Made by a program: the position numbers and the translations under genes
Assembly (NCBI RefSeq): GCF_006965485.1
Contig: NZ_CP041360.1
Span: 6,304,501-6,368,500, forward strand
Reading direction: 5' to 3'
DNA: 64,000 nt
DNA from: Spirosoma sp. KCTC 42546
Lineage (GTDB): Bacteria; Bacteroidota; Bacteroidia; Cytophagales; Spirosomataceae
In this document: positions 35,409 to 43,944 of the stretch, in pieces
How positions within the stretch are numbered: position 1 is the stretch's first letter
Layout: each line of letters opens with the position of its first letter
The notes under the pieces: model-generated
Told to the model about the DNA's origin: nothing
The model's database searches: none
What the model saw: the letters and a program-made list of their open reading frames with translations, nothing else

Positions 35409-36062
35409 ATGAAACCTTTGCTTCCTTCTCCACTGCCGCTCAACTGGCCGATGAAACCCCTTGTATCGGCACGCACAAACTTTTCGGTGATGCCCTACGG
35501 CAGTTACGAACTGACTATTGAACACGAACTTATACGGCACGTCACGCCGACAATGCTGCTGTGGTGGTTCAGGCACATTGGCGGCACAATGACGGTTGAG
35601 ACGCATACTTACCCCCGATACCGGATCTGGCACCCGCTCGATCATATCCACTGGTCAATGACCAACCCCGGCCCTGACGGTGCCGCGCAGGTCGGTTCGC
35701 GGTTCCGCATCGTAGAAGCCTTCGGGTGCAACCCTGACCACTTCGTAGACAGCGTGGAGGCCGTAGTTAAACTGGACATAGAAGGTATCCGGCTGGTTCG
35801 GCGTGAACTGGGTCAGGAAGTATTCAGCCTGCAACACTGGTTCGAGACGGCTTCGGGTGGAACGCACTATCGGTCACGCATGCAGGTAGGCGCGGAAAAC
35901 ACGTTTGGTCAGTACCTACTCAATCCCTTGATTCATCGCTTCCTGTTTACACCCGCGATGGGCCATGCGTGGCTGAAGCATAATGTAGAGGAAGTAGGTA
36001 ATTTTGAGCATTTTCTACCAAACTTGTATCAACAACAGCTACATATTGAACCAGTCGGGTAA
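35409..36062 (+). CDS. DAPG-hydrolase (PhlG)-like protein
   Basis: This 217-residue protein shows the family pattern of 2,4-diacetylphloroglucinol hydrolase: MLLWWFRHIGG (near 57-67), the metal-site motif WHPLDHIHW (near 77-85), an acidic mid-region and KHNVEEVGNFEHFLPNLY near the end, whose H and E would complete the Zn site. PhlG-type enzymes cleave a C-C bond of acylated phenols. It has no signal peptide. No phloroglucinol synthesis genes are nearby, so a detoxification role is more likely than biosynthesis. The neighbouring kinase gene is convergent. Confidence 0.68.
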   Translation: MKPLLPSPLPLNWPMKPLVSARTNFSVMPYGSYELTIEHELIRHVTPTMLLWWFRHIGGTMTVETHTYPRYRIWHPLDHIHWSMTNPGPDGAAQVGSRFRIVEAFGCNPDHFVDSVEAVVKLDIEGIRLVRRELGQEVFSLQHWFETASGGTHYRSRMQVGAENTFGQYLLNPLIHRFLFTPAMGHAWLKHNVEEVGNFEHFLPNLYQQQLHIEPVG

Positions 36063-36181
36063 CGTACCTTCGGTAGGAATGCGCGCCTGTCAGTTATCGC
36101 CACTCCGAATTAACAGCTGTGGGGCCGATGTATGTAAGTTACCCATTTTTGCTGATGACCACGCTCCAACCAGTTCAACAA

Positions 36182-37564
36182 TTAGTTATTGGCGTTTTCA
36201 AGGGGCTGAGCCGTTGGCAAAAGGGGTAGCGTTACCCGAAACCAGCCTTCCTTTTCCTTAATAAAAGGTAGGGGGTAGCCCAGTAGCCGGTATTTATCAG
36301 CAATATTATTGAGCCCCACCCCATTCGATTCGACTCGGACGTTTCGATGCTGCATATTGTTTTCGACTACTAAGTACCCTTGCTCCGTTGTGCAGATGCG
36401 GATGGTCAGCGGCTCATCAGACAGGACACGGTTATGTTTGACGGCGTTTTCTACTAGCAGTTGCAGGGTCAGTGGGGGAATTAAGGCGTCGTAATAATTG
36501 GGGGCGATGTTCAATTGGGGGCGGATACTATCACCGAAGCGGGTCTTGAGCAGGTGAACGTACGACTGGATAAATTCCATTTCGACACCTAGAGTTGTCA
36601 ACTCCTGGTCCGCTGACCGCAGCAGGTAGCGGTATACGCTGCTTAACTCGTCTACGTAATCAGTGGCCTGACGCGGGTTTTCGTCGATGAGCGCGGAGAG
36701 CGTGTTAAGCGCATTAAACAAAAAATGCGGGTTAACCTGACTTTTCAGGGCGCGCATCTGCGCTTCGGTATGTTGTTGCTTGAGTTGTTGAAGCGCGAGG
36801 TCGGATTGAAGTTGCTGTCGCAGGTGTTGTTCCCGTTCGCGGATGAGCTCCTGTTCGGCCCGCATTTGTTGCATAGCTCGCTGCTGTTGCCTGTACGAGA
36901 GGCCCAGTGACACGCAGGCGATGTCTATAAGGATGCCAAACTGAATAAGAAATCCGGGATGAATCGGTGACGGCAAATCAGAAAAACTTAGTATTCTCTC
37001 CTTAGCCGCATAATAACTGATAATGAAAACACCAATGCTTTGGGTAATCCATAAGGCCAGGGTACCTATTATAAAAAAGAGGGCAAGCAGATCACTAAAT
37101 CGGACGTGCTTGATTACCGTGTAAAGAATCATCAGATAGACCACCGAAACAACAAGCACCCTCATACAATTGAGCTGGGTTTCGTGCCACTGGGTTAGCC
37201 AGGCCGACGAGAATAAATTAAAATATACTTCGGGCAACGCCACAATCACTATACCTTTCTGTATAATCCGATACCCTTGCAACAGGTCGGGCCGGGATTT
37301 TAACTGTAGAAACGTTATGGCTATTTCGAGGTACAACCAGGCAAAAATGTGCACATTGACGGTGTGGATAAAAGCGGTTAAAGGTGTGACAGGAACGTTA
37401 TCTAAGCCAAATGCGAGTAGTAACAATAGAAGGTATAGTGTATAAAGTCCGTAAATCCGCTCCCGGCGCACAACCCATTGGATTAGGTTAGCAGCCAGAA
37501 TAACCATAGTAGCTCCAAAGTAGAGCAGTATCCATTGATTATAGGTTGGTAAAAAAGAGGGCAT
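36182..37564 (-). CDS. LytS/YpdA-type sensor histidine kinase (first)
   Basis: This 460-residue protein has seven hydrophobic segments in residues 10-230 resembling a 7TMR-DISM membrane part without its extracellular domain, then a coiled coil, a His_kinase domain (about 268-350, phospho-His in QVNPHFLFNALNTL) and a HATPase (LQLLVENAVKHN, NGVGLNNIADKY). Partners are normally LytTR response regulators, but none is encoded in the window. A similar kinase is at 42337-43707. The signal is unknown. Confidence 0.92.
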   Translation of the reverse strand: MPSFLPTYNQWILLYFGATMVILAANLIQWVVRRERIYGLYTLYLLLLLLAFGLDNVPVTPLTAFIHTVNVHIFAWLYLEIAITFLQLKSRPDLLQGYRIIQKGIVIVALPEVYFNLFSSAWLTQWHETQLNCMRVLVVSVVYLMILYTVIKHVRFSDLLALFFIIGTLALWITQSIGVFIISYYAAKERILSFSDLPSPIHPGFLIQFGILIDIACVSLGLSYRQQQRAMQQMRAEQELIREREQHLRQQLQSDLALQQLKQQHTEAQMRALKSQVNPHFLFNALNTLSALIDENPRQATDYVDELSSVYRYLLRSADQELTTLGVEMEFIQSYVHLLKTRFGDSIRPQLNIAPNYYDALIPPLTLQLLVENAVKHNRVLSDEPLTIRICTTEQGYLVVENNMQHRNVRVESNGVGLNNIADKYRLLGYPLPFIKEKEGWFRVTLPLLPTAQPLENANN

Positions 37565-38091
37565 AGTTCAAATGGTTCGGCATTGACGAAGTTAATTAAT
37601 TAGCGCTTCAGATGACGCTGTTCCTACTGAAAGTGAGTAAACCCAGCACGTCGCCAATGCGCTAAAGTTCTGGCTGGCCTGTAAAACATTAATTGCGGCT
37701 TCACAGGTTTTTTTTCGTTCCACGCGCCTTCCGCTTCCCCGCGAACAGGAATGTGAACATGTGGACTACCCTGTGTGACAACACCAAAAGGCTTATCCAA
37801 TTGAGCGGTTAGGTAAGATCGTCACGCTGTGCGACTTGATCTATACAGAGCCCCGGGGAGGGACAACGTTCAGGCCCTCTTTAGCTAAGGGGCACCGACT
37901 GATCGTACAACGCCTGGTGTAGCAAATTCAGTAGTTCGTTCAGATAAAGTCCATTGGCTATCGGAAGCGGATATGAAACTTTACCAGTTGTTAACCTGCA
38001 TTATTCCCATGCATTTAAGAGGCAGGATTACTGAGCCAGTTAGAGTCGATGGAAGCCTACCCTTTATAAAACGTATCGGATCACTTTATCA
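37565..38091. other. Intergenic stretch with one possible coding relic
   Basis: About 530 bp lie between the two minus-strand genes. The only coding-like part is the plus-strand frame at 37779-37922, described separately. No promoter, terminator or repeat stands out in the rest. Confidence 0.4.
37779..37922 (+). pseudogene. Possible decayed coding fragment
   Basis: A 47-codon open stretch without a start codon reads LGKIVTLCDLIYTEPRGGTT and ends GHRLIVQRLV before TAG. Its protein-like composition suggests the C-terminus of a lost gene, but I do not recognise the family, and the frame just upstream is closed by TGA. Confidence 0.25.
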
Positions 38092-38730
38092 CTACTCACT
38101 AATAGCTGTTGAGAAAGAACCCTGTTTCTGTCGCTGATAGTAGCGCCGGGCTTTCTGCTTGGTGCCGCAGGTTTGCATATCGCACCATTTCCGGCGGTGA
38201 TTCTTGGTTTCATCCAGGAAAAACCACGCACAGGCATCACATTGTTTAATCAGGCGTTGGTCTTTAGTGGTTAATAGCTCATAGGCCGACAAACTAAAGA
38301 CCCAAACGGCTTGCATAAGTTCTTTTTCAGGTCGTTCCCAACTTAGTTCCAGTTTGGCTCCTTGTGCAGAAAACCCTCGCTTACCAAGCGCTTCCTTGAT
38401 ATGCCCGTTAAAGGATGCCAAGACCTGGGCCGTAGCCTGTGGCAGCTCTCCTTTTACCAGGGCTGAGAGTAGGGTTAGCATAGACTGCCGGACCGTACGG
38501 GCTTCTAACAAAACACGCTCTGCCTGCTGCGAATCTTGTTCCGCTAATCGCTTCAGAGCAGCAAGCGTGTCCGTATCCAACAGCGATAAGCGCTGGATTA
38601 GTGTCAGCAGATCGGTATAGCTATGGAGCCGCTCCACTAACAGCTCATCGTTGAGGACGGTGTTCACAAAATCAAGACAGGCGGCACCGCCTGCCAGATC
38701 CATTTCGGCAATCGTACTGACCTTTCCCAT
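38092..38730 (-). CDS. CGNR zinc-finger regulator (ABATE domain)
   Basis: This 212-residue protein has an N-terminal stress-induced ABATE-type domain (AGGAACLDFVNTVLND near the start) and a C-terminal zinc finger with CDACAWFFLDETKN and WCDMQTCGTKQKARRYYQR. The signature CGNR reads CGTK here, but the cysteines and the following KARRY are kept. It is a probable DNA-binding regulator. It is divergent from the EamA exporter gene with 103 bp between, a common pairing that suggests it controls the exporter. Confidence 0.85.
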   Translation of the reverse strand: MGKVSTIAEMDLAGGAACLDFVNTVLNDELLVERLHSYTDLLTLIQRLSLLDTDTLAALKRLAEQDSQQAERVLLEARTVRQSMLTLLSALVKGELPQATAQVLASFNGHIKEALGKRGFSAQGAKLELSWERPEKELMQAVWVFSLSAYELLTTKDQRLIKQCDACAWFFLDETKNHRRKWCDMQTCGTKQKARRYYQRQKQGSFSTAISE

Positions 38731-38778
38731 ATCCTAAAGGCGAACAAATTACATAATCGCTAAAACAAGTTTAGTCGG

Positions 38779-38815
38779 TTATAGTTTCTCTTTCAGAATT
38801 CATACCATTATAGTT
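38779..38815. promoter_or_regulatory. Repeated TTATAGTT in the divergent CGNR/EamA promoter
   Basis: TTATAGTT occurs at 38779-38786 and 38808-38815 inside the 103-bp divergent region. The repeat may be an operator of the CGNR protein or simply A/T-rich promoter sequence. Confidence 0.3.
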
Positions 38816-38833
38816 CATTTTAACGGTTATATT

Positions 38834-39760
38834 ATGAATAAGGCAATCGGCCCTCGTTTTTGGTTGGTTTTAGCTTTTATAGCCATCTATTTCATATGGG
38901 GAACGACCTATCTGGCCAACCTATATGCCCTCAAAGCAATTCCGCCATTTATCATATCCGCGCTTCGTTATCTTCTTGCGGGCTTATTGCTGGCAGTCCT
39001 GGCCTATAGCAAAGATCAAGTTATTCCGACTGGGAAACAGATCCGGGATTTGGCGATTAGTGGCGTCTTAATGCTAGTGGGTGGCTCTGGCCTGGTCGTC
39101 GTCGCTGAGCAGTATATTACCTCTGGCTCAGCCGCTGTTATCGTAGCAACCGAGCCATTTTGGTTTGTCCTACTGGATCAGCCTCGCTGGAAGCTCTATT
39201 TTAGTGATAAAAAGATTATCGCCGGTCTACTGCTTGGCTTTGCCGGTATCATCCTGTTTACCCAGTTTTCGCCAGCGAGTACCTCCCATGAAGGCCAATC
39301 TGCCAATCAGCTGCTAGGGACAGTAATCGTTCTGGCAGGTGCTGTTTTGTGGGTAGGCGGAACCTTATTTGCTTCGCGGAGGATAAAGCCGGGTAGCTAC
39401 ACACTTTGGCATACCACGATTCAGCTCCTGGCAGCCGGGCTTTTTGCGACGTTCCTTGCGCTGGTCAACGGCGAGTGGAACGGTTTTGCCTGGCAAGCCG
39501 TGTCAATGCAAGCCTGGGGCGGGCTTGCCTTCCTAATTATATTCGGTTCCCTGATCGCCTATCTGGCCTTTGCCTGGCTGGTCACCATCCAACCTCCCGC
39601 CATCGTTAGTACCCATACCTACATAAATCCACTTATTGCTGTGCTTATTGGATGGATGGCCGCTGGCGAACAGGTTACTGGACTTCAACTCATCGCGTTA
39701 ACGGTCGTCTTGACGGGTGTGGTGCTAACACAACTCAGCAAAACACAAGTTGGGAGTTGA
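38834..39760 (+). CDS. EamA/DMT-family exporter
   Basis: This 308-residue inner-membrane protein has ten predicted helices in two EamA repeats (about 10-145 and 160-300). Family marks are FIAIYFIWGTTYLA near 15-28 and the second-repeat IQPPAIVSTHTYINPLIAVLIG. It resembles YedA-type drug/metabolite exporters. The substrate is unknown; the divergent CGNR regulator may respond to it. Confidence 0.9.
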   Translation: MNKAIGPRFWLVLAFIAIYFIWGTTYLANLYALKAIPPFIISALRYLLAGLLLAVLAYSKDQVIPTGKQIRDLAISGVLMLVGGSGLVVVAEQYITSGSAAVIVATEPFWFVLLDQPRWKLYFSDKKIIAGLLLGFAGIILFTQFSPASTSHEGQSANQLLGTVIVLAGAVLWVGGTLFASRRIKPGSYTLWHTTIQLLAAGLFATFLALVNGEWNGFAWQAVSMQAWGGLAFLIIFGSLIAYLAFAWLVTIQPPAIVSTHTYINPLIAVLIGWMAAGEQVTGLQLIALTVVLTGVVLTQLSKTQVGS

Positions 39761-39974
39761 CACCTGCAGAATACCTTGATTGACTTGGTCATTTCGGGCC
39801 CGCATTGATCTTCTGAGCTTGTTATCCGTTTACAAATCGCGTAAGCATATATACAGTTGATGCGCTAGTTGACTCATCTCAGTCGGGTTCTGATACTGGT
39901 GGCTTGTTGGTTAGTGCACTTTTGTGGCGAAAGAACGGCACGAAGTCGCTCTAAAACTTTTCGTAAACAACGCC

Positions 39975-41318
39975 ATGAACGTACGTTATTACCTTGTTTT
40001 TAGCTGGAGCCTGCTTGCAACCCTATTGGCCTGCAAACATGATCAGGAACAGATTATTCCTGGGCCTGAAGAGCCCGTTAAGCAGAATTTCATCCGCCCT
40101 AAGGGAACGCCCAATGGTCAACTCGTTCAGAAGACCATTGGCCCTGAAGGCGGGACGCTGGTATCCGCCGATCACCGCCTGATAATGACTATACCTGCTG
40201 GAGCGGTTAAACAGGTAACTAACTTCTCTATCCAGCCAATTACCAATACCCTGTCGGATAGCGCCAGTAGCGCGTATCGGTTGCTGCCCGAAGGAACCAC
40301 GTTCGAGAAACCAGTCACACTTCAGATGCCTTATACGCAGACTGATTTGCTCAACACCTCCGCTCAGGCTCTGTTTCTGGCCTATCAGGGCAGCGATGGG
40401 GTATGGAAATACCTACCAAGCACCGAACTAGATGAAGCGAACAAAACGCTGAAGGTGCAGACCCATCACTTCAGCGATTGGGGTGTTTTTGCTGAATTTT
40501 ATTTGTCCTCCAACACTGGATATCTGAAGGCTGGAGAAAGCGCCGACGTTCACTTATTGACCTTCGATTTCGGGAACATAACTAGCCTAGATAATCCAGA
40601 GGTAGAAATTGCCAAGCAAAAGACACTGAACAATCCAGCTAATATTCAAAACTGGAAAGCTTCGGTTGGTACACTGGAAGTACATAGTTCAAAAACCCTG
40701 GCTTCTTACACGGCACCAGCAGAGGTACCAGACTATGGGTTAACTGCACTGATTACCGTAGAGGTGGCCAACTTTATTCCCCCTGGGCAGGTCAAACGTA
40801 TAGGAGGCACCGGCCGCGTTACAATGCTCACTACGATTATCATTGAAGGCCAAACGTATTTTCACCTCTTCGAAGATGACGATTCAAGACTGGATGTGAC
40901 CTATGGAGCCTTTATTTCGGCAGAAGAAGGGGGTGTTATTACCGCATCCATGCGCAATGACCAGGCTTTGGCCATCGTGATCTACGCCGATCCAAATGAT
41001 TATAGGCGCAGTTATCCCTACTATTTCAGCGAACGGGATGCCACTAAGAATCACAAGGCCGAAATCAGTATGGGAGCACCGGGGAGTCCAGAAAATTGGA
41101 TAAGTCGCTACGAGGGTTGTACATCAACTGGTGAATTTGACCCGCACGTATCGCCCGGTAGCGTTCAAATTACGGGGCAGGTTGTCCTGAATGGAAAGAT
41201 GTACCTGACGGGCAGCTTTACAGCTACTCTATATTTAGAAAATGGGGTTTGCGGAAAAAATTACAACCGACAGGAGCGATCGGTGCATGGTGATTTCAGG
41301 GTGCAAGTACTTAACTAA
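39975..41318 (+). CDS. ZU5-domain lipoprotein
   Basis: From ATG 39975 the product has 447 residues and a lipoprotein signal (LLATLLACKHDQE, lipid cysteine near 19). The frame is open 17 codons upstream, but those codons precede the signal and are left out. Residues about 50-160 form a ZU5-like domain (IGPEGGTLVSADHRLIMTIP, FEKPVTLQMPY, HHFSDWGVFA). The C-terminal half is beta-rich and of unknown family. ZU5 domains occur in secreted bacterial proteins and may self-cleave or bind partners. It is followed 23 bp later by a von Willebrand A lipoprotein with a similar signal peptide, so the two probably work together at the cell envelope. Confidence 0.8.
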   Translation: MNVRYYLVFSWSLLATLLACKHDQEQIIPGPEEPVKQNFIRPKGTPNGQLVQKTIGPEGGTLVSADHRLIMTIPAGAVKQVTNFSIQPITNTLSDSASSAYRLLPEGTTFEKPVTLQMPYTQTDLLNTSAQALFLAYQGSDGVWKYLPSTELDEANKTLKVQTHHFSDWGVFAEFYLSSNTGYLKAGESADVHLLTFDFGNITSLDNPEVEIAKQKTLNNPANIQNWKASVGTLEVHSSKTLASYTAPAEVPDYGLTALITVEVANFIPPGQVKRIGGTGRVTMLTTIIIEGQTYFHLFEDDDSRLDVTYGAFISAEEGGVITASMRNDQALAIVIYADPNDYRRSYPYYFSERDATKNHKAEISMGAPGSPENWISRYEGCTSTGEFDPHVSPGSVQITGQVVLNGKMYLTGSFTATLYLENGVCGKNYNRQERSVHGDFRVQVLN

Positions 41319-41341
41319 CTATCCTTTTTTGAACGAACAAC

Positions 41342-42340
41342 ATGAAAACAAATCACATTCTCCTGATAGTCTGGGTGCTATTGGCTTCCCTCACCGCCTG
41401 CAAACATGAGCCCGACGTTCCACCGAATCCGATTGATGAGTTACCTGACGAGCAGCCTGGTACTGAGTTTATGGCAACAGCGAGTATGGACAAAGGCTTA
41501 GCGGTGAGCCTGACCTGGGATGCCCAGATGGGAAATCCTACCTATCGAATTTTACGAGCGTCGGCCAACGATATATACAGTGATCCAACGACAATGACTT
41601 ACCAGCAGGTAGGGGAAACAAAGGAGCATTCGTTCAATGACACGCAGGTTAACCCGAGTTCTGTTTATTACTACAAAGTACAGGCGCAATACAGCGCGTC
41701 AACGGTAGTGACGAGCATCGTTACCGTTGGGCGAACCACAAAACCGTCTTACGAAGAATTAGCCGATGTACTTTACACCCGACTCGGTGAAGGTACGGGC
41801 GGTAAACGATACGACGCCGATAGCCCCAATGCTGTTTTAGCAACCATTTTCACCATCATACAGGAACAGGCGGGCACTAAGGGGGCCGATGTCGTGATTC
41901 TGCTCGATGATACAGGTAGTATGGGCGACGACATTGATGCGGTGAAAGCGGGTCTGAATAAAATCATTAGTGCACTCCCCCCCTCCACCCGATTGGGCGC
42001 AGCCACCTACAACGACCTGAATGAACTACCGGATAGCTGGTATAACTGGCGGGATTTAACCACCGACTTTGCGTCGATCCGAACATTTATTAATGCAGCC
42101 AGAGCATACGGGGGTGGCGACCGGCCAGAGTCTGTCTATGATGGCATTTACGAAACCTTAACGCGGGTTAGCTGGACTAGTACTAAACGAATTATGATTG
42201 TAGTAGGTGATGATCCCCCGCTGGAAGGCAGCAAAACCAAGCATAGCTATGACGATGTGGTGGCAACCTGCAAACAAAAGGGTATTGAGGCCAATCTGTA
42301 CCCCATTCTGATTAAAGAGGACAATAACAAGAGCAACTAA
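41342..42340 (+). CDS. Lipoprotein with FnIII and von Willebrand A domains
   Basis: This 332-residue protein has the lipoprotein signal LLASLTACKHEPD (Cys near 20). A fibronectin-III-like domain (about 45-130, AVSLTWDAQMGNPTYRILR, YYYKVQAQY) is followed by a VWA domain (about 175-325) with a MIDAS motif DDTGSMG and the later threonine/aspartate region YGGGDRPESVYDG. VWA domains bind protein ligands through a metal ion. It is co-transcribed with the ZU5 lipoprotein. Its stop overlaps the convergent kinase gene by 4 bp. Confidence 0.87.
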   Translation: MKTNHILLIVWVLLASLTACKHEPDVPPNPIDELPDEQPGTEFMATASMDKGLAVSLTWDAQMGNPTYRILRASANDIYSDPTTMTYQQVGETKEHSFNDTQVNPSSVYYYKVQAQYSASTVVTSIVTVGRTTKPSYEELADVLYTRLGEGTGGKRYDADSPNAVLATIFTIIQEQAGTKGADVVILLDDTGSMGDDIDAVKAGLNKIISALPPSTRLGAATYNDLNELPDSWYNWRDLTTDFASIRTFINAARAYGGGDRPESVYDGIYETLTRVSWTSTKRIMIVVGDDPPLEGSKTKHSYDDVVATCKQKGIEANLYPILIKEDNNKSN

Positions 42341-43707
42341 GAGGCTATTATTTCCCTGCTTTCCAATGGCATAATTAGCGGTAGACGAACAATGAAGAAG
42401 CCATCCTCTTCCTCAACAACAGGGGCTGGTTGCTCAAGATTACGAAGTTGGCTGGCAATGGTTGATAAGCCAACCCCGTTCGATAATACCCGTACCTGTT
42501 TACGCTGAAGGTTGTTACGTACCAGTAGATATCCATCCTCATCGGTATAAACCCAAATGCTTAAGGGACGCCTGGGCAAGGTCACATTATGTTTGACAGC
42601 ATTCTCCACCAGGAGTTGTAAGGTCAGTGGAGGTAGTAATCTCGTTAGGTGGTCGGCCTTGACCTGAATCGTCAGGTCAAGGCCGCTGCCATAACGGGTT
42701 TTTAGTAAACGATAGTACGATTGAATAAAGTCTAATTCGTCCGCTAAGGTGGTTAATACCTGATCATTCGCTTTCAATAAGTAGCGGTAGACTACGCTCA
42801 GCTCATCAACGAACTGGCCTGCCCGCTGGGGCTCGTCGTCAATTAACGACGACAGTGAGTTAAGGCTATTGAATAGAAAATGTGGGTTAACCTGCGCCTG
42901 TAGGGCTCGGAGTTGCACATCCTTTTTTTCTTGTTCCAATCGCTGTTGGGTAAGCTCGGCTATCAGACTCTCGTGCTGACGCTGTTCACGTTCGTGGCGG
43001 AGTTGCTCTTCCACGCGCGTTTGCTCAACGGCACGAGCCACAGCTAGCTGTCGCTGACGGAGCAGCAGACATAGCGAAAAGCTCAGTAACTCAAAAATAA
43101 TAATGACCTCCATGGAGAGTAATAACCAATTGGCCGTTGCCGATGGGGGACCTATCGGCGTAGCCCAAATTAATCCGCTGAAGGAAATAAGGGCCCGCGC
43201 TTCATCCAGAAATACCAAAAAGCTACCCAGTAGAAAAAAACGTCCGACCAGATCCCGGCGCTGGGCCGCCACCCACATGCTGAGCGCGCAGCACCCCACA
43301 AAAAAAGCACCCGATAGGACGGTCAGGGACCATACTATCAGATTATGATGTCGGTCGGCACCAGAAAGGTCGATTACAAAATCGACTATCAGGAGACCAA
43401 CCAGCACCCGCTGGACAATTAAAAACCAATGATGCAGGCGGGAATGTTGTTCTTTAAGGTTGAACAGGCGGTCGACCAGGGCGATATAACAAATGTGTAT
43501 TGCCGTCAGAGTTACATCATAGATAAGGTTTCGTTCCAGATTCGTTAGTACCAAATTGAATACCACCGCATTTATTAGCGACGGGAACATTTGAAAGGTG
43601 AACAAACCATAGATTGAATCCCGGGAAATCCCCCATTGAACAGCGTTGAGTATGACAATAGACCCAACCGATCCTAAGTAGAAAAACATGACTTCTTGGC
43701 CAGCCAT
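42337..43707 (-). CDS. LytS/YpdA-type sensor histidine kinase (second)
   Basis: This 456-residue protein has seven hydrophobic segments (about 5-225), a coiled coil (EEQLRHEREQRQHESLIAE), a His_kinase domain with the phospho-His in QVNPHFLFNSLNSLSS, and a HATPase (LQLLVENAVKHN, NGVGLSTIASQLRN). It has the same organisation as the kinase at 36182-37564, and again no LytTR regulator is adjacent. The sensing part is intramembrane and the signal is unknown. Confidence 0.92.
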   Translation of the reverse strand: MAGQEVMFFYLGSVGSIVILNAVQWGISRDSIYGLFTFQMFPSLINAVVFNLVLTNLERNLIYDVTLTAIHICYIALVDRLFNLKEQHSRLHHWFLIVQRVLVGLLIVDFVIDLSGADRHHNLIVWSLTVLSGAFFVGCCALSMWVAAQRRDLVGRFFLLGSFLVFLDEARALISFSGLIWATPIGPPSATANWLLLSMEVIIIFELLSFSLCLLLRQRQLAVARAVEQTRVEEQLRHEREQRQHESLIAELTQQRLEQEKKDVQLRALQAQVNPHFLFNSLNSLSSLIDDEPQRAGQFVDELSVVYRYLLKANDQVLTTLADELDFIQSYYRLLKTRYGSGLDLTIQVKADHLTRLLPPLTLQLLVENAVKHNVTLPRRPLSIWVYTDEDGYLLVRNNLQRKQVRVLSNGVGLSTIASQLRNLEQPAPVVEEEDGFFIVRLPLIMPLESREIIAS

Positions 43708-43944
43708 ATAAACGATATATGTAATTGCACGTATGATGAAACGTTAAAACTACACCAAAAAACATACTAGGACCAGCTCTTTCGCCACTCAGTAAAAATC
43801 TACCTATCGTCCGATGCATTACCTATACGAAAGAACTCCTGAACTGTAGGCTATGGGTTGATTTGTCTCAGACCAGTTCCTTTCCTACTCAAAATCGTTT
43901 TTAAGACAAGCTAGTAACGTTATTACTTAAAGACTGAAAAAGCA

